Assembly: GCF_029168945.1 (NCBI RefSeq)
Contig: NC_083606.1
Coordinates: forward strand, 14,844,041 to 14,908,040
DNA length: 64,000 bases
DNA from: Cannabis sativa
Taxonomy: Eukaryota; Streptophyta; Magnoliopsida; Rosales; Cannabaceae
Direction of reading: 5' to 3'
Part shown: positions 44,787-57,733 of the stretch, piece after piece
Layout: the number at the start of each line of letters is the position of its first letter
Numbering within the stretch: position 1 is the stretch's first letter
Program-made: the position numbers and the translations under genes
Notes under the pieces: generated by a model
Database searches by the model: none
What the model was told of the DNA's origin: nothing
The model's input: the letters and a program-made list of their open reading frames with translations, nothing else

Positions 44787-45250
44787 CTCCATATAGATGG
44801 TTTCTTCAAGAATTCCGTTAAGGAAAGCTGTCTTGACATCCATTTACCAAATTTCATAATCAAAAGCGGCATCTATGGAGAGAAGAATTCGGATGGATTT
44901 GAGCATGGCGGCCGGACTAAAAGTTTCCTCATAGTCCACACTTTCTCTTTAGGTATAACCCTTAGCGACCAGTCTAGCTTTAAAAGTTTCAACTTCGCCT
45001 CCAGCACCTCTTTTCTTCTTGTAGACCCACTAACATCCAATTGGACGATAATCAGGTGCGTCTACATATTCCCAGACTTTGTTCTTTTTCATGGAATCCA
45101 TGCCGGCTGACCATTGTTTCTGTTTCGGACTTGCCATTGCTTGTTTATAGGTTAAAGGATTGTCATCAATACCGTCACCAACAACCATATTGATTTCACC
45201 ATCCAAGCCATAACAAGATGGTTTTGTGGAAACCCTCCCACTACGACGAG
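44787..45250 (-). pseudogene. pol: Copia RT fragment of element C
   Basis: Minus strand reads the Copia RT N-terminal region (VDYEETFSPAAMLKSIR-like, then a DYE.WQMDV.TAFLNG block), interrupted by frame changes. It is cut at the deletion junction, so the YxDD part is gone. Confidence 0.78.
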
Positions 45251-45263
45251 GAGTCGTGGTCTT

Positions 45264-45539
45264 CTAAACATGAACATTAGTGGTAGATTTCTCGGTTGTA
45301 TCAACTTTTAAAGGTTCAACCGAGGGAGTAGGATTATCCTGTACTTGAGTAGAAGAGGATGGAACATTGGAATGAGTTATATCTGAAAGCATTTCCTCCA
45401 ATACTACTTTGCTTTGCGGCTTGAAATTCTTAATATAGTCATCTTCAAGGAAAGTGGTGTTTGTGGAAACGAACACTTTATCATCCTTGCAACTATAAAA
45501 TAGTCCACCCCTAGTCTCCTTAAAATTTCCAGCAAACAT
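45264..45539 (-). pseudogene. pol: Integrase C-terminus to RT linker, Copia C
   Basis: 91 open codons. ETRGGLFYSCKDDKVFVSTNTTFLEDDYIKN is the conserved strand-rich segment after the Copia integrase core, followed by a Ser/Thr/Pro-rich linker before RT. Frame broken on both sides. Confidence 0.72.
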
Positions 45540-45551
45540 GCAAACCTCAGT

Positions 45552-46364
45552 TCACTTTTCTAGTTTGCCATCTTTGTTTCTTAAGACATGAGTAGGGCAC
45601 CCCCATATTCTATAATGGCGTAAACTAGGTATACGACAATTCCATAATTCTAAAGGTGTCTTAGGGACTGATTTAGATGGAACAACATTTAAAATGCCAG
45701 TTTCCATCTGAATAGCATATCCCCTGAAGGACGTACGTAGAGTTGAGTAGCTAAGCATGGACCTAACCATTTCCAAAAGCGTGCGATTTCTTCTTTCTAC
45801 AACTCCATTTTTTTGTGGAGTGCTAGGGGCAGTCAGTTGGGATTCAATGCCAAGTTCAATTAAATGATCTTTGAACTGCATATCCATATATTCTCCACCT
45901 CTATCAGTTCGCAAGATCTTTAAAGTTTTACCCAATTGGTTTTGTGCCAATGCTAGAAATTCCTGAAACTTTTCAAATGTTTCAGATTTCTTATGCATAA
46001 GGTAAATATGACCATATCTAGAGTAATCGTCAATGAAAGTGACAAAGTACTCATAACCACCTCTAGCTTTGACATTCAAGGGTCCACAAAGATCTAAATG
46101 CACTATGCCTAGTGGTTCCTTGGCACGCTCTCCCTTTGTAGAGAAAGAACGTTTTGTCATTTTGCCTTCTAGGCAAGATTCACAAACTGGTAATTCACCT
46201 AAGGTGACATTTTTCAATGGACCACCTTTGGTTAACCTGTGAAGTCTATCATAGCCTATATGACCAAGACGTAAGTGCCATACATATGTTTCATCTTCAT
46301 TATCGATCTTTTGCTTTTTGTGGTTTCTAAGTTTAGCTACCTTAAACAGTTCGTTGTTAAACAC
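45552..46364 (-). pseudogene. pol: Copia integrase segment (GAG-pre-integrase plus core)
   Basis: 270 open codons. Zinc-binding part WHLRLGHI...CESCLEGK, then the core: HLDLCGP (first Asp), LRTDRGGE (second Asp) and NGVVERRNRTLLEM (Glu), all three acidic residues kept. The frame stops before the linker at 45539, so this is a fragment of a broken pol despite the intact core. Confidence 0.87.
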
Positions 46365-46449
46365 AAATGGTTCTTCTGGTCTTAGAACATAAAGCTCCTA
46401 TTCCATAGATGCAACACAAATTTGAATGTCATTTCGAGAAATGATAGAA

Positions 46450-46776
46450 CTAGAACTCAAAAAAAACTAATTTGTATTGTTGCAACTGTAAGCATGAAAC
46501 AGAAATCAAGTTTCTATTGAAATTTGGAATGAATAAGACATTGTCTAAATCCAAAATTCTGCTCTTAAACTTGAGTGTGGCTTTTCCTCTAGCTCTAACC
46601 GATACCATTTCGCCATTACCAACTTTAAGTTTCAACTCTCCGGATTTCAAATAATTCTAGTTTTCAAGCAATTGCAATGAACAACAGACATGGTTTGTAG
46701 ATCCAAAATCAAGAATCTAGATGGATTTATCATTCTCTAAAACACATGATTCAAAAACTAAAGCATCATTGCTTAA
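46450..46776 (-). pseudogene. pol: Copia protease region, element C
   Basis: The 46450-46650 part (GNGEMVSVRARGKATLKF, then a DLDNVLFIPNFNRNLISVS strand) is the Copia protease C-terminal half. Upstream near 46700 the active site reads LDFGSTNHVC, with Phe where Ser is usual. A stop separates the two parts. Confidence 0.72.
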
Positions 46777-47247
46777 CTATTTTTGGATTGTTCTTATTGC
46801 TGGTTCAGTCTGTTGTGAAGGATAATGTGAGGAAGTGGAATCACTTTCTCTATTCTTTTCAATTGAGCTTGAAGTAGTAGGATTGTCGGAGGAATTATTC
46901 CCAATATCTTCAGCTTTTCTTTTGCCCTTATCTGCATCACTGGAGAAGGATCTCCATGCAAGTGACAATGTCCGTTCATAAGCACGCAATTTAGCGTCCA
47001 GCTTGTTTATATCTGATGAGTTCCAATTGTTTAAAACAAATTGGTTATACTCAGGTGATAAGCTGTTGAGAATAAAATGAACTCTCTGCTCTTCAGATAA
47101 AATAATTCCCAGCTTAACTGCTTTCTGGAATTTCATGTTCATCATGAGCAAGTGTGAAGTGATACTCTGACCACGACTCATCTTTACACTTTGAAGTTCA
47201 TTCCTAAAGGCATATTCAAGATGAGGATTGGGGTGTCGGTTGTACAT
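46777..47247 (-). pseudogene. gag: Copia gag fragment, element C
   Basis: 156 codons: MKFQKAVKLGIILSEEQRVHFILNSL-type helices of the Copia gag (UBN2 family), then a Ser/Asp-rich tail. It lacks the N-terminal third and the zinc knuckle, so it is a shortened relative of the gag at 12444-13310, from which it differs widely. Confidence 0.75.
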
Positions 47248-50225
47248 TTTGACACTACAAATATCAATAAACAGAAATAAATTATTAGTTAAATAAATTC
47301 ATACACAAGTTCAGAAAATAACAAGTAAAGCAAATATGTTTGCAAAAATACCAAAAACTAAACATATTTATTATATTCCAAGGTTTCCAACATAATGAAC
47401 TAATGTGTCCCGGTAGGCGAGAGTCAAAGATAACATTAGTTGAATAGAGTAGTCAGCTCATCTAAAATAGACACCATTTTAGCAACCTTTTATTCGATCA
47501 AAATGAGAATCCAACATTGTCCCAGTAGGCGAAAGTCAAGGTTATTTTCATTTTATGAGCTTCCACCATTGTTTCATGTTCTGTAAATTTATCTCTAAGT
47601 AGTCACCGTAGGGGAGAGTCTAATAGAGACGAAAACTTACAAAACACTTATCATATGAGATCTTACAGTGTTAAATGCTTTCAACGAATAACCATCCATA
47701 AGGGGGACGAAGTCTAGCGTCTCGAGGTTATATTGAAAACATTTAACCATTGTAAGACCAACAATGGAGATCGAATATCTCTTGATTAAAGCTCATTATT
47801 TAAAATAATGTATTTTTAATTAATCATTTATTTTAACCTATATATTTTATTAATGAAAATTACTTAATTTAAGTTGATCCAAAATTAATTAAAAAATTAA
47901 TTTTCAACTTTAATTTAATTTTCAAATAATAATTTCTAAAATCCATTTATAATTTAATATAAAATTTCGAAATCATGTAAAAATATATTAAAATAAATTT
48001 CTGAAAAATATCTAATTTAAGTTGTTCTAAAATAACAAAATTTTTAACTTAAATAATTTTTCAAAATTTAATTAAATATCAAATTAAGTATCTTCAACTA
48101 ATCACCTTAATTGGAAAAATATCCCTATTTAAGTTGATCCAAAATTAACAAATTTTCAACTTAAAATATTTTAAAGAATATCTGAATAGCTAATTTTCAA
48201 GAAGATTCTACTTAATTATTAATTTCAAAATATTCCAATTTAAGTTGATCCAAAATTAGTTTGAAATACTAATTTTCAACTTAAATATATTTTCTATGAA
48301 AATTCAAATAATTAAGCTTCCCGAAAAATCTAATTAGTTATAACTTCTTTTATTTAATTAAATACAGAAAAATACATTTAGTTTATCTTGAATTTGAATT
48401 TCATTAAACTAAGTGTGTTTTTCTTGAATTAGTTTCAAAATAATCAAATAAAAAATTAATTTCATATATTTGGAAATTAATTATGTTGCTAATCAATTTT
48501 ATTAGGTTAAACTAGTTTAATTAACATAGTACAGTTATTCAAATCAGGGAAATGGGCCTTCACAGTTGGGGTTGTTCATGTGAGGGAGGGCTGTGTTCAG
48601 TATGTCGTATCCACTACGAATGGCCCCCTAACTCTCACACAAGGCCCAAAAAAGAGGAATTCAACCTTAATTTAAACAACTGTTATTAATTGAATAGGCC
48701 CAAATACTAATTGGGCCTAAATAAAATCTATCAAGATGTGATAATTTTATTTAGCAACCTATCCCATTTTAATTACAAAAATTAAATGGGCTCCCTATAT
48801 GCATCTAAGCCCAAAGCAAACATATAGGCTCACACAGGCACACTGATTTGGATGGATTCTATCATGTTACTAGGTTTATAGACATATGAAAGAAGATTGC
48901 AAAATTTACCAGTTACAAATTATTTACTTGACCTATTGACAATTGAATCATTGGTTAAAATCAGATCATTGGATCTGTCATTAAGTTAACCATGGCAATT
49001 TAGATCAAGCAATAATAGGTTTTATAAAACTTGTTTTAATAATAAACAATATAAAACATACATACATGTAACAACTTAGATAGTTGGATATAGGATTTAT
49101 TTAATTTAAATTAATTAAACATTTAAATAATTTCAAAAATTAAAAAATATTAATTTCAAAAAAAAAAATTAAATTGAATAATTAATTTCAAAATTAAACC
49201 TGCAAATTTGAAAAATTAGGTTTTCAACAAACCTAAATATCTATTCAAAAAATGCTAACTTTTCAAATTTAATGTTATTTTAAAAATAAAATTAGATATC
49301 CAATAAAATAAAAAATGATAACTAAATATTAATTATCTAATTTTATAATTTAATTTAAATAAAATAACAAAATTTTAAAAGTTAGCAAAATATCTTGTTA
49401 CAATTTAAAATTTCTTGATTAAAATAATCTTATTTTAAATTTCAAATAAGGTCATTTTATAAAAATTAATTAAATAATTGTAAAAATAAAATATCTGACC
49501 TTAAATTTAAAAATAAGATAAAATAATTAAATTTTAAAAAAGAAGATAACAAACTAAGCAAAAAGATAGATTTTTTCCTATTTTCAAGGTTCAAATATCA
49601 CTAATATCTTAAATTAATTAATTTAATTCTGATAATTAGATTTGAAATATGAAAAATAAAAATCAAAATACAAAACTACACAAAAAATTCGAAATTAATT
49701 CCATGAAAAAGCATGAAAAAATGAAAATTTTTGGATTTGGTGCGGACGGTATGCATTGAATACCGCATACCATCCTCGTGCGTGATGGGGAAGGCTTGGC
49801 CGAGAAATCACGCATAGGGAGGCTGCTTGCAGCCTTTCCGCGCGCGCACGGCCCCTGTTTAGACACGAATTTTGTCCTCTGACCGAGAATACTTGGACAT
49901 CCCCTTGTCTGAACCCGCGTGCACCCCGTGTGACACGGGTGTCCGCGCGCGTGTGGGGGTATCACCACCCCTAATATTTTTCAATTTTCAAAAATTCATA
50001 ACTAATTCAAATAAAATCGAAATTAAGTTCTTTAAAAAAGTGAATTACTTAATTTTTTCCATACTATAAAATAAAAATAATTCCAGAACGAAAATCTAAT
50101 TATTTTATGTAAAAAATTTGCAAGCATCAATCAATCACCAATAAACACATAGATCGACATGAATCACATCCGAATCACACATATATCGTTTTAAATCCAT
50201 ATTACTTGTAAGTAAATCAATTACC
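47248..50225 (-). other. Leader of Copia C
   Basis: AT-rich, non-coding. Leader motif copies at 47407-47425, 47519-47537 and 47602-47620, conserved island at about 48485-48660, GC-rich palindromic island at about 49735-49975. Same order as in Copia B. Confidence 0.78.
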
Positions 50226-50240
50226 ATGGCTCTGAGGCCA
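50226..50240 (-). other. Primer binding site, Copia C
   Basis: TTGGCCTCAGAGCCA on the minus strand, beside the 5' LTR. Confidence 0.8.
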
Positions 50241-50242
50241 AT

Positions 50243-52126
50243 TGTTGGAATATATTTTTACCAGGATCTAGATTTACTAACAAGTATGTTTTTAACATCC
50301 TCATATGAATTTCTAAAACGATGAAAATAAACACATAATAGGTATGAGAAACCTTACAGTGTTGCAGCGGAATTAAATGACTCCTTCCGCTCAGATCTCT
50401 AACTCTTGTATCCTTTCTATAGCAGAGTATCACCAAGATCTGAGCCTGATTCTCCTTCTTGTTGTTTGAATTCTTCACAGTCTTACATACTATGATTGAG
50501 GACTCACTTGTTATGTATGGGCATGCACTCAATCACTAATGGCTAAATTTTGGTTTGTGAAGAATATCTATGGTGTTTTCGAAATAGAGGAAGAAGAAGG
50601 AAGAGGTCTCATAAACCTAGAGAGAAAACTAGGTTTTTAGCTTTGGAGGCATTAGTTGGATAATGAGACCATAGCCTTCCTTTTATACTAATTTCTAATA
50701 GGGTTAGGGTTGAATTATTTGGAATAAAATATTAATAAAATTAGAGTAAAATAGGAACCTAATGGCCGACCATATAATGGGCCCTACATTAGTTTGGTTT
50801 TTGCCATTCTTTTCAACTATTTTATCTATTTTTCACAAATACCACTTTTTGCAACTTCAACCCTATAAATGCCAAAACTATTTATTTAATAATTAAAATA
50901 ATTATCAAATAAAATTATCATTTATAATATTATTAATTAAACTCCACAAAGTCTCTTAATTAATAAATTAACCCTAAAATATCATTTCTTCACAATCAAG
51001 CCATAACATAGTGAAAATTCATAAACTAGACATAGTCTAAAGAATTAAAATTGATTAACTAAAATCAATTAACTGAGTCTTACAAGCAGTTTGTCTCAAC
51101 TAGTATGGGGACCATGGGCCTATATAACCGAGCTTCCAATAAGCAGATCTAGAATTTACCAAGTAAATTCTCTAACTTATTGATTCCTCGTTGAACCACT
51201 ATAGAACTTGGAATTGCACTCTCAGTTACATAGAACACTCTATATGTTCCACGATATAGATACGCTATTAATTATCCATTGTTATAATCCCAATAATTAA
51301 TGATCCTCTATAGATGATTTACATTGCATAGGGACAAAATTATCGTTACACCATTTCAATGTATTTTATCCTTAATTCACTTAGCCACCTATAAATGATA
51401 TTTTAGTGAACTAATGTAATCACTAAAATGAGCGCTCTATCATTTATCTCTATTTAGCCAAGCTCGAAGGAAATCATCGTTTCACTTCAATGTCCGGATA
51501 GAAGCTATAGATTCTATATCTATAATTAGCTCTCCCACTCAATTGTACTATCGTGGTCTCAAAATATACGTATCACCCAGACCAAAAGGTAGGCTTAACT
51601 AACAAATCAAAGAACACAAATAATACTCTTGAGATCGACCCTAACCATGTCAGGATTAAGATCATTTGATCCAGGATCAACTAGGTGATATTGAATTGAA
51701 TAGATATTACGGTAAATTTAACATATCTAATCCAAATTAAATATTGGTCCCTTCCAATGTATACTCCATACATCCAACCCAAGCTTACTTTAACCAATGC
51801 CCTGGATAGGACATAACACTTATCTAAGGTGCAAGTAAACTACGTTGTAGATTATCATATCAGTTAAACCCTGTGTACTGATAAATCTAGGAATACATTT
51901 AATCACACAATCTTATTTACTTTCCACTATGTTGACAACACAATAACACACGAATATTAGTGTGATAAGGGTTTGGATGAATTTATTAATCAAATAAGTA
52001 AATAAATGATCACATGAACCGAATAACACATTAAACAAGTAATGAAATTAAATCTATTTCTTTATTGATAATTGAATAGAAAAGATTACATTGAAATAGA
52101 GTTTTATTTAGGAACAAAGCCCAACA
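50243..52126 (-). repeat. 5' LTR of Copia C (1884 bp)
   Basis: Plus reading TGTTGGAATATATTT...GCCCAACA. Full length, diverged from the Copia A LTR but collinear with it. Confidence 0.94.
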
Positions 52127-52131
52127 AATAG

Positions 52132-52816
52132 CCTATGCTTCTTGACAGTTAAAGGAGTACGAGCAGAGGTACCCTACTCACGATTTATAACTCCCAGCAG
52201 TGGTATTTGCGCTAAAAATTTTGCGGCATTACCTATATGGCGAGAAATGTGAGATATACACTAATCCTAAAAGTCTGAAATACTTCTTCACCCACAGAGA
52301 CCTGAACATGAGACAGAGATGCTGGCTAGAGTTGGTGAAGGATTATGATTGTGAGATCCTTTATCACCCTGGTAAGGCCAACGTGGTTACCGATGCCTTG
52401 AGTAGACAGGGGCAGAGTCAGATAAATAATGTGAAACAAATCTCCCAACAGTTAGCAAATGAGATGACCCGAGCTAAAATTGAGTTGCTTGTAGGGCAAT
52501 TGGCTAATATCACCCTGCAATATACTCTTTTAGAGCGAATTAGAGAAGCACAGTTGCAAGATCCAGATTCAGTGAAATCCCAAGATAGGGTTTCGGCTGG
52601 GAAGACTGGTGACTTTACAGTGGATGAAACGGGAATGTTACGATTCATGAATCGTGTGTGTGTGCCTATGGACGATTGTATTAAAAGAGATTTTATGAAT
52701 GAGTCTCATACGACTCCTTACTCAATTTGGTGGTCGGGCATGAAAAATGACATTGATGAATATGTCGCTAAGTGTCTTACCTGTCAGCAAGTAAAGGCTG
52801 AACATCAGTGGCCTGC
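52132..52816 (+). pseudogene. pol: Tekay RNase H and integrase zinc-finger segment
   Basis: Resumes the Tekay frame after Copia C. RNase [22 protein letters not shown], then [16 protein letters not shown]. Stops precede 52200. Integrase N-terminus: [32 protein letters not shown]. About 16 residues that normally lie between TPYSI and WW, including the second zinc His, are missing. It ends at PAG where solo LTR 1 inserts. Residues past 52821 are LTR. Confidence 0.85.
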
Positions 52817-52821
52817 AGGGT

Positions 52822-54706
52822 TGTTGGAAATTATTTTACCAGGATCTTAGATCTACTCACAAGTATGTTTATTAACATCCTAAATAAGAACTTTCTAAAA
52901 CGATGAAATAAACACATATAAAGTTTAGGAAACCTTACATTGGGTGCAGCGGAACATAATGACTCCTTCCGTTCAGATATCTAGCCCTTGATTCCTTTCT
53001 GTAGCAGAGCATTATCAATATCTGAACCTGGATCTCTTTCTCTGAATCTTTGATGCTGAAACTCCTTTGCTGATGATCTTTCTTCAGGATCTTCCTCACT
53101 ATGATTGAGGTATTGCTTGATGTGTGTGGGCACAACTCTAATCACTAAGGTAAGTCGAAATTATCAAGGAAGAAGAGAGAGTGAGGGTGGCGGCTAGAGA
53201 AGAGAGAGGAGGCTCAGTTTTTTCTGATTCAGAAAGTCTGTTTTTCCTGAAGCCTTCACTATCTATTTATAGCATTCCACTAGGGTTAGATTTGAATTAT
53301 ATGGCATTAAAATAATGAAAAAATCAACTTAAAATACCTACAATAGGTGGCCGGCCATACACTTAGTGGATTGGGCCTTGCTTTTTGCAATTTTGCAATT
53401 TTAACACCTTTTGTATCTGATTTTCTCAAAAATGCCAATTTCCTAATTCAACCATTTAAATGCCAATTCTAACTATTTAATAACTATAAATAATTATTAA
53501 ATAATATTGTCATTTATCATATTTATTAATTGAACCATACAAAGTATCATAATTAACAAATATGCCCCTATTAACTCTTTCTTTACAATTTCACCCTTAC
53601 TTAGTGAAAATTTCACAAATAGACATAGTCTAACTTGTGAATTATAATTGATTAATCAAAACCAATTACATGAGTCTTACAAGCAATATTATCTCAACTA
53701 GTGGGGGGACCATGGGTCTATATAACCGAGCTTCCAATAAGTAGATCAAGAATTTAACACTAAAATTCACTAACTTATTAATTCTTCATTGAATCCACGC
53801 ATAGAACTTAGAATTGCACTCTCAGTTATGTAGAATGCTCTATATGTTCCACCATATAGACACATCATTAGTTATCCATTGTTATAATCCTAATGTGATC
53901 AATGATCCTCTATATGAATGATCTACACAGTAAAGGGATTAGATTACCGTAACACCCTACTATGTATTTTATCCTTAAAACACTTGACCCCGTATAAATG
54001 ATATTTCAGCTTATGTGAAATGAGATCTCCACCATTTATTTTCGTTTGGTGAAGCTCGAAGGAGATCATCCTTTGCTTACTATTCGCCAGATAGAAGCTA
54101 TAGATTCCATGTTTATGCTAGCGCTCCCACTCAATTGCACTACCGTGTTCCCAAAAAGTACGTATCACCCTGACCTAAAAGTAGGCTTAACTAACAATTC
54201 AAGGAACACGAATAGCCTTTCAAGATTGAGCCTAATCATAACAGGATTAAGATCATTTGATCTAGGATCAACTTGGCGATATTGACTTGAATAGATTCTA
54301 CGATAAGTTTAATTAAATCTAAGTCAAAGTTCAATATCGGTCCCTTCCGATGCATACTCCATGCATCCAACCTGAGCTTTACTTTAACCAATGTTCTGGA
54401 AAGAACATAGTATTTCTCCAAATACAAGTAAACTCTTGTTGTAGATTATTATATCAGTAAAACCCTGTGTCTGATAAATCTAGGAAACTTTATTCACATA
54501 GTCATGTTTACTTTCCAATGTGTTGACGGCACAATAAACAGGATCAAGTATGTGAAAAGGGTTTCAGATGAATCTATACATTATGTACATATAATCATGA
54601 AATAAATCATGTGAACCATGCAACATTAAATGTTATTTCTGATCTATATTAATAAGTAAATCTGATTATATTGAAATGAGTTTTATTTAGGGCATAAAAC
54701 CCAACA
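52822..54706 (-). repeat. Solo LTR 1 of the Copia family
   Basis: 1885 bp, TGTTGG...CCAACA, with perfect target duplication AGGGT (52817-52821, 54707-54711). No internal sequence. Solo LTRs arise by recombination between the two LTRs of a full element. Confidence 0.94.
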
Positions 54707-54711
54707 AGGGT

Positions 54712-54727
54712 TGCTGCAGCCATTGAA
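54712..54727 (+). pseudogene. 16-bp sliver of Tekay integrase between two solo LTRs
   Basis: Together with the flanking duplications it continues the Tekay integrase reading (..LLQPLNI), linking 52816 to 56626. This shows that the two LTRs are separate insertions in one host frame. Confidence 0.85.
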
Positions 54728-54732
54728 CATTT

Positions 54733-56620
54733 TGTTGGAAATTATTTTACCAGGATCTTAGATCTACTCACAAGTATGTTTATTAACACCCTAAATATGA
54801 ACTTTCTAAAACGATGAAATAAACACATATAAAGTTTAGGAAACCTTACATTGGGTGCAGCGGAATTAAATGACTCCTTCCGTTCAGATATCTAGCCCTT
54901 GATTCCTTTCTGTAGCAGAGCATTATCAATATCTGAACCTGGATCTCTTTCTCTGAATCTTTGATGCTGAAACTCCTTTTGCTGAAGGTCTTTCTTCACG
55001 ATCTTCCTCACTATGATTGAGGTATCACTTGCTGTGTGTGGGCACTACTCGTACACTAAGAATTTCGAAATTTAAGAAAGAAGAAAGAGAAAGTGGGTTC
55101 GGCCAAAGATAGGGAGTGAGAAGGTTCAGGTTTTTCTGAATCAGAAGTGTCTGTTGAAAAGTGTAATTTTCCTGAAGCCTTCACTATCTATTTATAGCAT
55201 TCCACTAGGGTTAGGTTTGAATTATTTGGCATTAAAATAATGAAAATATCAGAGGGAAAAACCCTACAAAAGTGGTCGGCCCTACATAGTGGATTTGGGC
55301 CTCACTTTTTGCAATTTTGCAGTTTTATCTTTTCTGCATCTGATTTTCTCAGAAACGCCAATTTCCAAATTCAACCATTTAAATGTCAATTCTAACTATT
55401 TAATAACTATAAATAATTATTAAATAATATTGTCATTTATCATATTTATTAATTGAACCATACAAAGTATCATAATTAACAAATATGCCCCTAAAACTCT
55501 TTCTTTACAATTTCGCCCTTACTTAGTGAAAATTTCACAAATAGACATAGTCTAATTTGAGAATTATAATTGATTAATCAAAACCAATTATATGAGTCTT
55601 ACAAGCAATATTATCTCAACTAGTGCGGGGACCATGGGTCTATATAACCGAGCTTCCAATAAGTAGATCAAGAATTTAGCACTAAAATTCACTAAATTAT
55701 TAATTCTTCGTTGAATCCACGCATAGAACTTAGAATTGCACTCTCAGTTATGTAGAATGCTCTATATGTTCCACCATATAGACACATCATTAGTTATCCA
55801 TTGTTATAATCCTAATGTGATCAATGATCTTCTATATGAATGATCTACACTGTAAAGGGATTAGATTACCGTTACACCCTACAATGTATTTATTCCTTAA
55901 AACACTTGACCCCGTATAAATGATATTTCAACTTATGTGAAATGAGTACTCCACCATTTATGTTCGTTTGGTCAAGCTCGAAGGAGATCATCCTTTGCTT
56001 ACTATTCGCCAGATAGAAGCTATAGATTCCATGTTTATGCTAGCGCTCCCACTCAATTGCACTACCGTGTTCCCAAAATGTACGTATCACCCTGACCTAA
56101 AAGTAGGCTTAACTAACAAATCAAAGAACACGAATAGCCTTTCAAGATTGAGCCTAATCATAACAGGATTAAGAACATTTGATCTAGGATCAACTAGGCG
56201 ATATTGACTTGAATAGATATTACGGTAAGTTTAATAAATCTAAGTCAAAGTTCAATATCGGTCCCTTCCGATGCATACTCCATGCATCCAACCTGAGCTT
56301 TACTTTAACCAATGCTCTGGAAAGAACATAGCATTTCTCCAAATGCAAGTAAACTCTGTTGTAGATTATCATATCAGTAAAATCCTATGTCTGATAAATC
56401 TAGGAAACTTTATTCACATAGTCATGTTTACTTTCCAATGTGTTGACGGCACAATAAACAAGATCAAGTATGTGAAAAGGGTTTCAGATGCATTTATACA
56501 TTATGTACATATAATCATGAAATAAATCATGTGAACCATGCAACATTAAATGTTATTTCTGATCTATATTAATAAGTGATTATATTGAAATGAGTTTTAT
56601 TTAGGGCATAAAACCCAACA
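54733..56620 (-). repeat. Solo LTR 2 of the Copia family
   Basis: 1888 bp with perfect target duplication CATTT (54728-54732, 56621-56625). Closely related to solo LTR 1 and to the Copia A LTRs. Confidence 0.94.
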
Positions 56621-56625
56621 CATTT

Positions 56626-57733
56626 CAGAGTGGAAATGGGAAGATATTGTTATGGACTTCGTGGTAGGTTTGCCTGAAACCACGGGACAGTACGACTCTG
56701 TATGGGTCATAGTGGACAGGTTTACAAAGTCAGGGCAGTTCCTACCTGTTCGAATGAACTTCTCCATTTATCAGTATGTTGAGTTATATGTTAGAGAAAT
56801 TGTCCGTCTTCATGGTGTCCCAAAGTCCATTATTTCAGATAGGGATCCGAAATTTACATCGAGATTTTGGGAGAGTCTACATCGAGCTATGGGTACTCAG
56901 TTAAAGTTTAGCACCGCATTTCATCCTTAGACGGATGGACAATTCAAGAGGACTATTCAGATTTTAGAAGACATGCTACGGGCATCAGTGCTTGACTTTG
57001 AAGGATCATGGGTAAAGTTCCTTCTCCTGATCGAGTTCTCATACAACAACAGCTATCAGGCAACAATCGGGATGGCCTCTTACGAGCTTTTGTATGGTAG
57101 AAAGTGTAGATGACCTATTCACTGGGATGAAGTAGGTGAAAGGAAGTTCTTGGGTCCCGAGGCTCCTGAGGCTGTTCAGAGAACAAGTGAGGCAGTTGAT
57201 AAAATCAGAGCGCAAATGCTCGCAGCTCAGAGCAGACAGAAGAGTTATGCTGATCCAAAGCGTCAGGATACTGATTTTCGTCGGGGACATGGTGTTTCTC
57301 CGAATATCGCCAATGAAAGACATTAAACGCTTTGGTAAGAAAGGGAAGCTTAGCCCAAGGTTCATTGGACCTTTTGAAGTCCTCGAGAGGATAGGGTAAG
57401 TAGCGTACAGGTTGGCTATGCCCCCAGCACTGGTAGCTGTACATGATGTGTTCCATGTTTCAATGCTTGAAAAGTATGTCTCAGATTCGTCCCATATTCT
57501 GAGTTATGAAGTATTGTAACTTCAGCCAGATTTGTCCTATGAGGAGCAACCAGTGCAAATACTTGACAAAAGGGAGAAAATCTTGAGAAATAAGATGATT
57601 GCACTGGTAAAAGTATTATGGAGGAACAGTAAAGTGGAAGAGGCAACCTAGGAACTCGAGACGGATATGCAGCAGAAATATCAGGAGTTGTTCAGGTAAA
57701 TTTCGGGATGAAATTTCTATAAGGAGGGGTAAT
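56626..57733 (+). pseudogene. pol: Tekay integrase core and chromodomain
   Basis: Integrase core [28 protein letters not shown] and a decayed P*TDGQFKRTIQ: stop TAG at 56928-56930, and the catalytic Glu of the usual SERTIQ is Lys (56946-56948). At about 57545-57700 a chromodomain reads VQILDKREKILRNKMIALVK, VLWRNSKVEEAT and ELETDMQQKYQELF, with TAG at 57649-57651 in place of the usual Trp. Chromodomains steer chromovirus integration to marked chromatin. A purine-rich tract AAGGAGGGGTAAT ends just before the LTR. Dead copy. Confidence 0.88.

Larger units (their letters stand above)
44317..52126 (-). mobile_element. Copia LTR retrotransposon C, internally deleted
   Basis: Minus strand, 7810 bp, target duplication AATAG (44312-44316, 52127-52131). 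The 5' LTR 50243-52126 is complete. The 3' LTR survives only as its terminal 470 bp (44317-44786), fused directly to RT sequence: a deletion removed the RNase H end of pol, the polypurine tract and most of the 3' LTR. The first LTR bases are CGTTGG, a TG to CG change. Confidence 0.92.

Noticed and set aside
52822..56620. One full Copia element with LTRs at 52822 and 54733
   Set aside because: The two LTRs are separated by only 26 bp that match the Tekay frame, and each has its own different 5-bp duplication.
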